This document shows, in pieces, positions 35,151 to 46,200 of a stretch of 64,000 nucleotides of DNA (position 1 is its first letter; each line of letters begins with the position of its first letter). The position numbers and the translations under genes are program-made. The notes beneath the pieces were generated by a model. It was not told the DNA's origin. It worked only from the letters and a program-made list of their open reading frames with translations, and ran no database searches. This DNA is from Polytrichum commune (lineage: Eukaryota > Streptophyta > Polytrichopsida > Polytrichales > Polytrichaceae): assembly GCA_950295325.1 (NCBI GenBank), contig OX485809.1:15500001-15564000 (forward strand). The letters are read 5' to 3'.

Positions 35151-36756
35151 ACTATTCTTCTGGCTCACAGCAACAGAACATGCGCACAATTGTCACACTT
35201 TCGCAGGGTTGAGGATAATTTGATTTCCTGAAAACAAATCCATTTGGTAACAACACCCCTGTTGTCCTCCGAACCGAAAGATATTGCAAATCAAATCACC
35301 CAACACGAAGCTTGTCGTAAGCTAAACAAACTACTCACTCAAACAGCTCTCTAGATGTATTGCAAATACCCTTTCGTAGCGCCAACTCCCAAAAACTGCT
35401 TTTCAAGCTTTTTGCAATGGAATTTGCACACGGTTGAGACTCAAAGTGCGAATAAGAGAATCTATCCAGCCTGCCTCCACCACACACTGTCAAGTGCTCA
35501 CACAAGAGCCGACCATTGCTTAAGGTTATTGCCTCCCACGACCTCAAAAACCCCAAAAACTCACTCTTTTCAAAAACACAACAAAGTGGATGTCAAATCC
35601 ACCAACTTCAGACTCACTTGAGACTCAGATCGCACCAATTCCACCAGCGCCTATTGTATGCAGACTCTCAGACTTCCACTCTCTGCTCTACAGTACTTGG
35701 TTTCCAATGTTGCCACTTTCAGTAACACCAAGTATGTGTCATGCATGAGTATTCCAGGCTCACCTTGCTCCTGACGAGTTGAATATCACCAGACTCCTCA
35801 CTTTGCACGACTACTGCAGATCAACACAACGTACTAGAATGCAATGTTAGTTCCTACTTCACATACTCCACTTATATGCAACACTGGAGTCGTTAGGATT
35901 ACATATTCTTAGCTAAATGGGAAATGGTCCCTGAAACTCTGCCTGCTGCATCCCCAGTGTGTCAGTAGTCAATCTGTTGACCGGAGTATTCTACTGCAAT
36001 GTTGATTGTGCGGTAATAGCCCAGCTGGAGTCTCTCCAACAGCTCTCCACCAATAACAACCACGCTCGAGTAATTCCCAAAGCTTCATCGCACTCACCTA
36101 AGCTTTGGGAACCTCTTGGCGATTAAGGGCCACCTTAGACATGAGGCAAGGGTCATGATCATGAAATGAAATGGTGAGGGCCCTTGACTATCATCCAAAG
36201 GCCGTACCAAGAGTGTTGGGAAAACCAGGTTGTGTAGTGATGGGCCCTCAAATATAGTGTGAAGTGAAAATGGATTATGTTAATGGATCATTGCATATTC
36301 ACGGGGAGGTCACTTCATTGTCAAGTTGACACCACGTGCAGACAAAGTTTGCTACCCCTATATTACATGCCATATATAGTTTTAAAATTTATGATATTTT
36401 TTCTACATATACATAACCATTGATAGTATCTTTTGAATACTATTTTGAAATTTTTAGTCATCTTTATTTTTTCTAGTAATTGTTTTAGTTCAATTTTGTG
36501 TCATTCTAGTTAGAAATGGTATGTTTTATGAAAAAAACAAATCATCAAATTTAGTTACCACTTTTGACTATGTCATAGGTACTGTGTATATCTACTCATG
36601 AAAAAAAAATTGATAAAATTTTGACCCATTTTGGTGGTGCAACTTATCAAAAGAAGATTTCTTTTGGTCGCACGTGGTGTTCAACTTGACAATGGAGTGA
36701 TCTACCCGTGTGCATATTTTATTGGTGGGAAAAGTGGGGTAGCCCTACCTAACTAG
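35151..36756. other. Duplicated upstream block and following spacer
   Basis: A 73-codon frame at 35335-35556 (minus) is shared with copy 1 but unrecognised. From about 36246 the sequence is unique and AT-rich with no gene seen. Confidence 0.4.
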
Positions 36757-36828
36757 TTATATATCTTCATTCTCTCTCTTGTTCACTCTCTTTTTGAGTT
36801 TTACATTGCTGAGGAAGGAAAGGAAAGC

Positions 36829-37122
36829 ATGATGGATCATCTTCATAGAAGAGGGAGGATTCTTGTTGCATTGGCTTTACATTGGTGTTTGCACATGATT
36901 ATGCAACATGTGCTTGATATGCAAGCATTGGCACTCGATGGAGAATGGGAAAATGCCCAAATTTTTAGCATTTACTTTAAGAGTATGAAGATGAGCGAAC
37001 GTAGTGTGTGGGCATTTGAGAGAAATGTAGGCTTCACCCAAAGGTTATTATTGGGTTCTTTCATAGAAAAAATGAGAATTCATGTGGGCGACATCACTTT
37101 TCAACCCACACTAGATTTCTAA
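36829..37122 (+). CDS. Hypothetical 97-aa ORF with promoter-like upstream
   Basis: The start is preceded by TTATATATC at 36757-36765 and a CT-rich stretch, as in a real plant promoter. The frame contains RILVALALHWCLHMIM and then RSVWAFERNVGFTQRLLLG. The second segment faintly resembles the N-terminal region of PIF/Harbinger nucleases, but no catalytic part follows. The 3' end runs into a dispersed repeat. It may be a transposase remnant. Confidence 0.3.
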   Translation: MMDHLHRRGRILVALALHWCLHMIMQHVLDMQALALDGEWENAQIFSIYFKSMKMSERSVWAFERNVGFTQRLLLGSFIEKMRIHVGDITFQPTLDF

Positions 37123-37370
37123 TAGAGAATTGGTGTGGCCACAGTAAATGTTTTTTCTAGAGAATTAGTGTGGGTGATTATTTTATTTTGTGTTACTTTT
37201 GTCCTAAACCTAATGTTTAATGTGTTGGGCAAAAGTCTTCATGAAGACTTAGGGGCAAACCTAGGGTCTTGGACCCCACCTCAATTAGAAAATTAGTGTG
37301 GCCCATGCTATTTATTTTCATGCTAATTTTCCACCCACACTAATAAGACTATTTAGTGTATCATCGGCCA
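37095..37370 (+). repeat. Dispersed repeat, copy 1 (inverted relative at 40343-40600)
   Basis: It contains GTCTTCATGAAGACTTAGGG and several AATTAGTGTGG motifs. The complementary sequence, including TTCTTCATGAAGACTTCC, lies at 40343-40600. Its ends resemble MITE ends (ACACTA and TAGTGT). Confidence 0.5.
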
Positions 37371-38590
37371 CATTAAAGCAAGACTGCATATTACATCCCA
37401 CTTCCAAGTTTTATTTATTTATATATATATACATATACATATAACCAATCATTCATCCAAGAGCATAAGGGTTATCATAATTCATCACAATTCATCCATG
37501 CAGCCAAGGTATCATGGATAATTCTTAGATTTTGTTCATGAGTTGATTGATTATGATTGATAACAACTCAAGTAGGTGGATGACTCTTTGCTCTTCCAAC
37601 TCGTTGTGCACTTTCCTCTCATTGGTTATCTAATCCAAATATCACTATATTCGTTAATTTGAGACTTTCTCTTGTCTCAAATTAATATATGGACCACAAC
37701 AACATGGTCTAATGTTTGGGTCGTCCTACCTAAACCATCTTGATATGAGTTCTTAATTGGGTTCTTGATATGAACACATGCTTCAAAGTATTTGCATCTT
37801 ACAACATTCTCCAATTTCTGTGTGATTTTATTCATGTTCTTATATTTGTAACTGTCTCAAAATGCCAAAAAAGTCCCAAATTAACGAATATAGTGATAAA
37901 TCTCTTATTATCCAACGATTATGTCATATGGGCCCTCTTTGAAGAGCCCTTCAACACATCATACTCAGTGAGGATAGCCATACATGTAGGGGCTCATGGG
38001 TGGGAGAAACCATGTCTTAAAAGGTCTTGAAAAGTCAATGGTAGAGGCCCGATTATGGCTCCATGAATGGAGCCACTTAAAGAAATGATAAACTAGCATC
38101 ATGATCTTAGTACGCGATAATCGGCATTCTCATCGATGGCTCCACATTGCCCACATAGTTTCGAAATGATTTAAGAATTATTGTTGCATCTCACTTAACC
38201 TAAAAACATTTCTCTACTTCAATCTTGATTGTGGAGTTTTCCAACCAATGCTTGAGTATTTAGGAAGGGTTCTTCTCACATAGGCAGTGGAACTTTTTGG
38301 TGGTAAATCTTAATTTGTTGGTTTAGGGTACTCCGTTTCTTAGCAATGTAAATATGTTATGGGTATATAATGCATTATGGAATATTGGACTTGTACATGA
38401 ATTTACAACAAGGGCACACAAATATAGGATAATATAGAAGGTTTGGCACTAGGACTTAAAATTGATGTAATTGTCCAACATCTTTATATTTCATCAACCT
38501 TAGAAACAATTTATCCACCATCATTGCCCATCACCAACCCAACACCTTTGTGACCCTGGGGGCACGGGGTTTGACTTCAAGGTGGTGAGG
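37371..38590. other. AT-rich spacer with short TA/TAC microsatellite
   Basis: A short alternating AT tract lies at 37416-37444. No gene was recognised. Confidence 0.45.
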
Positions 38591-38599
38591 GTCTAGAGT

Positions 38600-39309
38600 C
38601 AGGGGACTCTTCATTAGAAACCTAAATGACATGTGTGGGTCACTATGAAATTAAACCCCTTATATACAAGAAATTTACATAGAAAAACAAATGTGTATGT
38701 ACTAACCATATGCTATAAAGTGGACTCGTGTATTTGCACTAAGATTTTCAAATTAATGTGACAAATGCCTCCACTACATACACAAAATCTAAATCATGCA
38801 ATAAATGAGCCTCTATTACACATAAAATTCATTTTCACTTTCCAATGAAAAGCCATTGAACGTTTTTTTTTTCATTATAGCATGTAACTCAACGATTGTA
38901 TCAACAAACAAAAGACAAGAGTACATTGATTTAGCCACAATCTGGAGAGAGAATCTCAAGGAAGCCAATGAGTGCTACAAGAGCCTCTAGTTTGTAGAAA
39001 ACTAGAGCCCAAATGCAAACCCTAACAAGAACATACATGGTAGATATTAAGGATTACGACCATATGACAACAATGGATGAAAATTTATTTGGATGGAACC
39101 AACACATCTACTGTCAATTCTTTCTCTAAACCTTAGGGGCCCCTTTTGTATATCCATCTTATTTCAAAAACATTAATAGCCTTTCTAAATGTACATACTA
39201 GAGAAATAATACCTTTTCTTTATGTATACTATGTACCCTAGTGCCTCAAATAATACTCATTCTTACACTCATGTTAGTTCATATGTGGTGTGAAGAGTCC
39301 ACCCCTCAG
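38600..39309. mobile_element. About 710-bp element related to the one in Copia gag
   Basis: GTCTAGAG occurs at both borders (38591-38598 and 39310-39317), an 8-bp target duplication, possibly 9-10 bp with a flanking base or two. The ends are imperfect inverted repeats, CAGGGGACTCTTC on the left and, read inward, CTGAGGGGTGGACTCTTC on the right. The interior aligns with the 13463-14187 element: CATTA(A/G)AA, then AAACCCC(C/T)TATATACAAG, then a (A/T)GTAACTCA region. The open frame of the other copy is not preserved. Confidence 0.7.
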
Positions 39310-39317
39310 GTCTAGAG

Positions 39318-39823
39318 TAAATGTTAATCATGGGATAATTGAAACGGAAATTGTATTTACCGAACTAGTCATGGAAACATTGTTGCAAAATACTATAACT
39401 AGTTACTAAGAGTATCATTTCTTACCAAGTAAATTATACTTTGTTCCTTGATGTGCATATTATTTGTGTATGTTATATGGGTACAAAATGATACTATATT
39501 TCGATACAAAGTTATAGCAACATGAAACTCCAAAACGTAGAGCACAATGATAGGTGTGAAAGGTGTAGTTTGGCAAGAGTTAGCCATTTCCATATGAAAT
39601 GCAAACATGGGAGGCTAGTAGTCTTTGTTGACATCACAAAACAAAAGTTTCCATCTCCTCTTCCAATTCTCCAAGTCTAGAATATCCAAGGAAATTTCTT
39701 CTAGTGCCATTTTTTTTCCATGTCACTTGCCCTTTTGCCACATTAGATTCCCAAACCTAAACCGAACTAAAAATACATTGATGAGTTATCAAGGCCACTC
39801 CATTGTCCTTACTCTCATGTGGT
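39318..39823. other. Intergenic, nothing recognised
   Basis: Short frames only. No motif or RNA gene was seen. Confidence 0.4.
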
Positions 39824-39824
39824 A

Positions 39825-40108
39825 CTCCCTCCGTCTCAAAATGATCGTCCGTGTTCTTAACTTTGGTGAGATTAAGGCCCGCAAACCATTGACCGAGCCG
39901 TTGTAAGTATGATTCTTAAAATAAAATAAAAAAATCTACTCCAAAACGCCCCCCGAAGTTGCAGTGTCGAAAGACTTCTTGATGATAAAATTTTGGCGCA
40001 GAAATATTTGACTTTGAGCTTCAAATTTCTAACCAGGCAAATAAACCGGACAATCATTTTGGGACAAAAAAATCCGGGAGTAGGACAATCATTTGGGGAC
40101 GGAGGGAG
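39825..40108. mobile_element. Stowaway-type MITE
   Basis: The ends CTCCCTCCGTCTCAAAATGA and, read inward from the right, CTCCCTCCGTCCCCAAATGA are flanked by TA on both sides (39823-39824 and 40109-40110). This is the classic plant Stowaway terminus of the Tc1/mariner superfamily. A second right-end-like segment (GGACAATCATTTTGGGAC at about 40048) lies just inside the right end, so the element is compound. It is non-coding and 284 bp long. Confidence 0.92.
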
Positions 40109-40342
40109 TACGTTATTTGTGCAATTAGGTTGCCTTTGCGAATAGGGTGCCTCGTTACTTATGCAAGTTACTTTGGGTCAAATACAAAGCCCAAATACTC
40201 CTAACTTTGTTTACTCATCCATGCAACAACCACACACAAAGAAAAGGTTGCATGTTGTTACCTTGTTAGTAAGTGCTCAAATTGATGTAGAATGTTGATA
40301 ATTTAGGATGGGTTAATCTAACTACACATATCAATATAGCTA

Positions 40343-40600
40343 CACTAAATAGTCCTATTAGCGAGGATGGAAAGATAGCGTGCAATACTAGTCAAGGTGA
40401 CATTAATGTGGATCCAAGACCCGGGGTCTTACCCTAATTCTTCATGAAGACTTCCAACCAACACATTGAATATTGGTTGTAGAACAAATATGACGCAAAA
40501 TATATAAAGCTACCACATTGATTTTCTAAATAATAAAATCAATGTGACCCACGCTAATCGTCTTATAAAAATTCAACGTGGGGTTGAATGCCATTTGATA
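40343..40600 (-). repeat. Dispersed repeat, inverted copy
   Basis: Reverse-complement relative of 37095-37370, with the shared CATGAAGAC core and flanking ACCC(C)/GGGTCTT segments. It starts with TACACTAAATAGTCC, which again looks like a MITE end. Confidence 0.5.
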
Positions 40601-41390
40601 ACGTGAGGACCTTAGATGTGGGTCCGACGTGTGCAAAAGATGTTAACTTCAATGTCGGGCTTATCTTTTTTCAAGTACTCATCGGCATGAAGAGGACACG
40701 TGTGCATCTAGTGCATGTGGATTGGTAGGCTTTCCAATATCATCCTAGTATGACGTCCTTTAGGGTGAAAGGTCCCAATCTAGTAGTGGTTAGAAATTGG
40801 CAATCACCTTTGTTGGTTTCCATGGATTGTATATTAACACCGTAATTTTGACATGTTTTTAAGAGGCTCAGCTCACATTTGCAAACCTATTCAATCTTTT
40901 TTCAAAAAAAAGTAAAAAAAATCTCTTAATCAAGGTAGGTATATGGAAAATGGTGAAAATTTAGTCGATGTGGCCAAAGAGAGTGGCTTGAAATTTGTGC
41001 AATTCCCCCAAACATGCAAGTAAGTCAAACTCCCTAATTGTATAAATGTCTCCCTAATTTTAGCATCAAAATTTCCTACTCTGAATATGAATGCACACAA
41101 AACGGTTAACTCAATGACACCCAAAAGTGATCGCAAGTGGTGTGAAACAACACCTATCCAGCCAAACATTGCGTCCCACCTATCGCTGCATCCTTTACAG
41201 GCCACCACTCTTATAGTTAGTCGTTTTGGTCCACACAAGAATCATTATACCCCTAGTCCAGTGTACCAGTAGTGATCATTCACCGTTGTCGCTTTGTCTA
41301 CCTTTTAGTCTTCCAAAGTGCACAAAGTGTTTGGAAGTGTCGCTTTAAAATCCGCATTCCTCATGAGGTATATCTTTGTCGTTGCAAAGT
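40601..41390. other. Intergenic, nothing recognised
   Basis: A 102-codon minus-strand frame (40930-41238) has no domain I recognise. No other signal was found. Confidence 0.35.
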
Positions 41391-41393
41391 TAA

Positions 41394-42499
41394 GGTCCGG
41401 TTTACACTATGGACCATGAAGTTGGACCAGGGCTCTGCAAGGCAACTGATTGGCTCTTGAAGTTTTCCCGGGACAACTTCGGTTTACACTAAGGAAAAAA
41501 TGGCAAAGGGACCATGGAGGTCGAGGTCCCCAAAATATAATTTTCAAGGCCTAATAAATGCACTGACATGGTCCAATGGGTTTTGCGGTGAGAGAGGCAA
41601 GAGAGGTGGTCTAGTAGGAAAAGGCAAGGGCCCATTTCAAAGAAATACCATTTCAATAAGTTTTTAATGAATCTACCTCTTATGTGCCGTAATTATACCA
41701 TAGCCCATGAGACATACCAACACCACCTTGCCCTACCCCTTAAACCGGCTCACACGTGTTTCACCAAACAACGTGAGACATCTAGAACTCAAGAATTCAA
41801 GTGCAGATTTTTTTTTTGGTCTACCAAATGCAATGTTTGGAATCTCGGGGCTTTTAATATACCGTTAGAAAGGTCTTGAAAATACCTTTCCAACGGTATA
41901 TTACACACCCCAATATTCTTACAAAATGCAGTTGCAAAACAAAAAACAAAAATCTGTAGTGGTTTAGTGACTGTAGATCAGGGTAGTCAAAAGAAGTGCA
42001 ATGGGAAATCTTCTAACACTAATTATCAAAGAATTGAAAATTAGTGTTGAGCAAGGTAGGGTGGTAACAACATTAAATATAATCAAACACTAAATATCCT
42101 ATTTAGTGTAGTGACAACACAAGGTACATGTCACATGTAAATTACATTGAGCATGTACAAATTAAATTGCTCATTTTTTTTTGTAAAAATTGTTGTGAGA
42201 AGATTTGCAAGCCACATCTTCGACACATTTAACAAGAAGTGAAGACAAGGAATGATCAAACTTCTTCTTCTTTTCAAAATTGCCCTTTTTGAGCATGTAT
42301 TAAAAAAATCAACACCTTCACTTTTTGGTGCATGGTCATTCTTCTTGGTCCACATTTGTTTACACCTAGTGAGGGGCCCAGGGCTCTCAAAACTATTTTT
42401 TTATGAAGTCGGACCATGGAAGTCGGACTATGAACTTGGACCATTGACAAAGGCCATCTTCCATGGTCCGACTTCATGGTCCATAGTGTAAACCGGCCC
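41394..42499. mobile_element. PIF/Harbinger-type nonautonomous element (TAA TSD)
   Basis: The inverted termini GGTCCGGTTTACACTATGG and, read inward from the right, GGGCCGGTTTACACTATGG continue into ACCATGAAG. TAA flanks both ends (41391-41393 and 42500-42502). No transposase is present in 1.1 kb. A hairpin with 19-bp arms, one mismatch, lies at 41856-41874 and 41884-41902. A fragment of the ACTACACTAAATA MITE (42012-42113) is nested inside. Confidence 0.8.
42012..42113 (-). mobile_element. MITE of the ACTACACTAAATA family, partial copy 2
   Basis: Only the end carrying the GTTGAGCAAGGTAGGGTGG segment and the terminal CCTATTTAGTGTAGT is present. It lies inside the TAA-flanked element. Confidence 0.65.
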
Positions 42500-42502
42500 T
42501 AA

Positions 42503-42856
42503 GTAGAAGGTGTGAAACTGGCCAGTCTTTATTGAGTGTCAGTCTTTATTGCTCCATCCGCAATCAAACCATATAGATCTTCACTGGAAACAATCATACC
42601 ACTTGGGCTACGTACGTAGTAGGTAACAGTCGGTGGGTTCCAAAAGATCACACGTTCTTTTCTAGGTCATATTGCACAATACAAATTCTTCTTTAAGTAA
42701 CTTTACAACACACATTACGTCTTCCAATGCCAAGAATGCACCCTAATCGCATTAATTAGCTTGATCCAACATCATTAGAGTAACATTTATCCTAATCACA
42801 ATAAAGCATTGTCTAGAGTAACAGACCCATTTTTGATATCCACAACCCTCAACCCA
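42503..42856. other. Spacer, nothing recognised
   Basis: About 350 bp between the PIF-type element and the foldback element, with no gene or repeat identified. Confidence 0.4.
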
Positions 42857-42865
42857 CTTACCATG

Positions 42866-45050
42866 GGGGAAGGCTAAATCCCCTGTAGTAATGCACAGTT
42901 GGCTCGCGCGTGGCCAATGTGGCACGTGGGCCCCGCGGCATTGACTAGCCCATTTTACCCCCTAGGATAACAAATACGGCGGTACCTTGCTAACGCCCGG
43001 GACACTACATAGTGTCCCGAACCCCAGTTGCCGGAACATTGCAACGTCGGAACACTAATGTGTGTGGGCATGGCTAGGCATGGCCGCTTGACTACAAATC
43101 CCATATTGAGTGCACTTCACCTTCAAGGTCTAAAATCCAATATATATCTGCACTTTCAATTCGTAAATAACCAATTGATTGGGATTTCACCGGAAGTGAA
43201 ACCATCAATGGAGCACATAATTAATTTGGAGGTCAAAAACATTACAAAATCCTCGTTAGCATTGAGGTTATAATGATTGGGAGAAGGCTAAATTCCATGT
43301 AGTAACACGCAACTGGCTCGCGTGTGGCCTAGCCCATTTTACCCCCCAAGGGTAACAAATAACGTGGTAACTCATTGACGCCCGGAACACTGTGCAGTGC
43401 CTCGAAACCCAGACGCCGGAACATTGCAACGCTCGAACACTACAACGCGGAAATACTACAACACCAAAACACTACAACGTTGGAACACTGCAACATTGAA
43501 ACACTGCAATGCCGGAACACTAATGTGTGTGGGCATGGTTGGACATGGTTGCTTGACTACAAATCCCATATTGAGTGCACTTCACCTTCAAGGTCTAAAT
43601 CCAATATATATGTGCACTTCCAATTAGTAAATAAGCAATTGATTGGGATTTCATTCCGGAAGTGAAACCATCAACGAAGCACGTAATTAACTTGGAGGTC
43701 AAAAATGTTACAAAATCCTTGTTAACAATGAGGTTAAAATTTTTGTGACTAATCATTTGAAATTGTCTTTGTCATTCTAAAATGATACTTAAATTAGTAT
43801 GTTGATTTAATATGTACATTTTATGATATTTTAGGTAATGCCGTCCACTTTCACAAGTATTCATACACATTCAAACTATTTAATTGTGATTGAATGTCAT
43901 TAAGCCTAATGAATCTTGATTAATCCTAGTTAAGCCTAAATAAATCAAAAAATATGCTTACCAAATTAAGTGAGCCTAATTAAATATAGAATGTACTTAC
44001 TGGAATTAAATCCAGTGATAAATTAATTCCAGTAAGTACATTTTACAATTAATTGCGTATGAATAAAGTAGACAACTTTACCTAAAATATCATAAAATAT
44101 ACATTTAAAATCAACATACTAATTTAAGTATCATTTTAGAATGAAAAAGACAATTTCAAATGATTAGTCACAAAAAATTTAACCTCATTGTTAACAAGGA
44201 TTTTGTAACATTTTTGACCTCCAAGTTAATTACGTGCTTCGTTGATGGTTTCACTTCCGGAATGAAATCCCAATCAATTGCTTATTTACTAATTGGAAGT
44301 GCACATATATATTGGATTTAGACCTTGAAGGTGAAGTGCACTCAATATGGGATTTGTAGTCAAGCAACCATGTCCAACCATGCCCACACACATTAGTGTT
44401 CCGGCATTGCAGTGTTTCAATGTTGCAGTGTTCCAACGTTGTAGTGTTTTGGTGTTGTAGTATTTCCGCGTTGTAGTATTCGAGCGTTGCAATGTTCCGG
44501 CGTCTGGGTTTCGAGGCACTGCACAGTGTTCCGGGCGTCAATGAGTTACCACGTTATTTGTTACCCTTGGGGGGTAAAATGGGCTAGGCCACACGCGAGC
44601 CAGTTGCGTGTTACTACATGGAATTTAGCCTTCTCCCAATCATTATAACCTCAATGCTAACGAGGATTTTGTAATGTTTTTGACCTCCAAATTAATTATG
44701 TGCTCCATTGATGGTTTCACTTCCGGTGAAATCCCAATCAATTGGTTATTTACGAATTGAAAGTGCAGATATATATTGGATTTTAGACCTTGAAGGTGAA
44801 GTGCACTCAATATGGGATTTGTAGTCAAGCGGCCATGCCTAGCCATGCCCACACACATTAGTGTTCCGACGTTGCAGTGTTCCGGCAACTGGAGTTCGGG
44901 ACACTATGTAGTGTCCCGGGCGTTAGCAAGGTACCGCCGTATTTGTTATCCTAGGGGGTAAAATGGGCTAGTCAATGCCGCGGGGCCCACGTGCCATGGT
45001 GGCCACGCGCGAGCCAGCTGTGCATTACTACAGGGGATTTAGCCTTCCCC
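42866..45050. mobile_element. Foldback / MULE-like element with 973-bp inverted arms
   Basis: The arms 42866-43838 and 44078-45050 are near-perfect reverse complements around a 239-bp loop. The flanks are CTTACCATG (42857-42865) and CTTACTATG (45051-45059), a 9-bp duplication with one mismatch that suggests a Mutator-like origin. The ends read GGGGAAGGCTAAAT. Each arm is itself two related direct blocks of about 415 bp, so a unit with GTGTGGGCATGG and TGATTGGGATTTCA occurs four times. The inner block also holds a roughly 15-bp minisatellite (GGAACACTGCAAC type, 43415-43510 and mirror). Apparent ORFs here are mirror images and not genes. Confidence 0.9.
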
Positions 45051-45059
45051 CTTACTATG

Positions 45060-45844
45060 GGCGTGAATCTTAATACATAGAGTCCCTTAAAGCTGTGAAG
45101 TTCCACACCCGTGGCTATCGTTTTCTAACATGATGGAAAAAAGCTGTGAAGTGTCACACATGTCCTATCACATCGGGCATGATGAAAAAAGTAGGTTAAA
45201 AGGGCATGGATTTGGGTCCTTTGAGAAGGACATTGATTGTACTCAAGTTTATATTTTTTATTTATCACAAAATAAGTCGACCTATGTTGTGAATATGGGT
45301 TGGGAGAGAGTATTGCCTTTAAGATTCTATAATAATTCCAAGACTTAAAATTAAACTATGGTTTGTTTGGCAAATGTTGCAATATCAATTTCCATACCTA
45401 TGAAAAGTCACTATGGTATTCCACATGTACTGCACTTATGAGAAATTGCTAAAGTTAACGGAAATGGGTATGTCTACTCTAAATGGTTCCAAGCAAGCAT
45501 GTCAAACCAAGCAACCCTTGAAACCAAGATGTGGACCGTAATAGGGCAGCTTGGAACCGAGTTGTTAGGCAAATGAGGGTCTTAATGTGGTTGGTTCATT
45601 GGCTTTGGAGTATATGATGTTTGCCATGGTTGGGTCCTACTACACTATTTATGGTGTCACGTACACTATTTGCTAAGGTCATAAACTAGATGATTAGAGC
45701 TCACAAAGTGTCACGTCTGCTAATTATCAACATGATGCTATTTGTCAACATACATAATTTGTTTAAGTGAAAATGATTTACATCATGACATTTAGTGTAA
45801 CACATTGGGATACTTGAGTGTTGCATTTTGCGTTTTGCGTTTTT
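45060..45844. other. Intergenic, nothing recognised
   Basis: A short plus-strand frame (45130-45348) lacks any domain. No other feature was found. Confidence 0.4.
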
Positions 45845-46200
45845 GTATGCAAGGGGAAGATATTATTGAGCATACTAATGGCAAGTGTCATGTGTTTCAT
45901 TTTAGTATGCAAGAGGAGGAGATTCTTGAGCGTACTAATGGCAAGTGTCATGTGTTTTCATTTTAGTATGCAAGAGGAAGATATTCTTGAGCATACTAAT
46001 GGTAATTGTCATGTGTTTTCATTTTAGTATGCAAGAGGCAGATATTCTTGAGCGTACTAATGGCAATTGTCACGTGTTTTCATTTTAGTGTGCAAGAGGA
46101 AGATATTCTTGAGCATACTAATGGCAAGTGTCATGCGTTTTCATTTTAGTATGAAAAAGGAAGATATTCTTGAGCATACTAATGTCACGTGTCATTTGTG
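45845..46200. repeat. 61-bp minisatellite, about six units
   Basis: Units beginning GTATGCAAGAGGAAGATATT start at 45845, 45905, 45966, 46027, 46088 and 46149, so the period is 60 then 61. Each contains ATTCTTGAGC(A/G)TACTAATGG. The period is not a multiple of three, so the short frames across it are not coding. Confidence 0.93.

Larger units (their letters stand above)
32246..36245. repeat. Segmental duplication, copy 2
   Basis: Direct copy of 17136-21110. It contains the second intact GST and the decayed unknown frame. The right border is near 36245, where similarity fades. Confidence 0.9.

Noticed and set aside
43028-44888. Matching ORFs of 76-96 codons on both strands around 43-45 kb
   Set aside because: They are mirror images produced by the inverted arms of the foldback element and include the minisatellite. 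They have no domain.
45845-46200. Minisatellite as a CRISPR-like or protein-coding repeat
   Set aside because: The units are contiguous without unique spacers, and the 61-bp period breaks any reading frame. The context is a plant genome.
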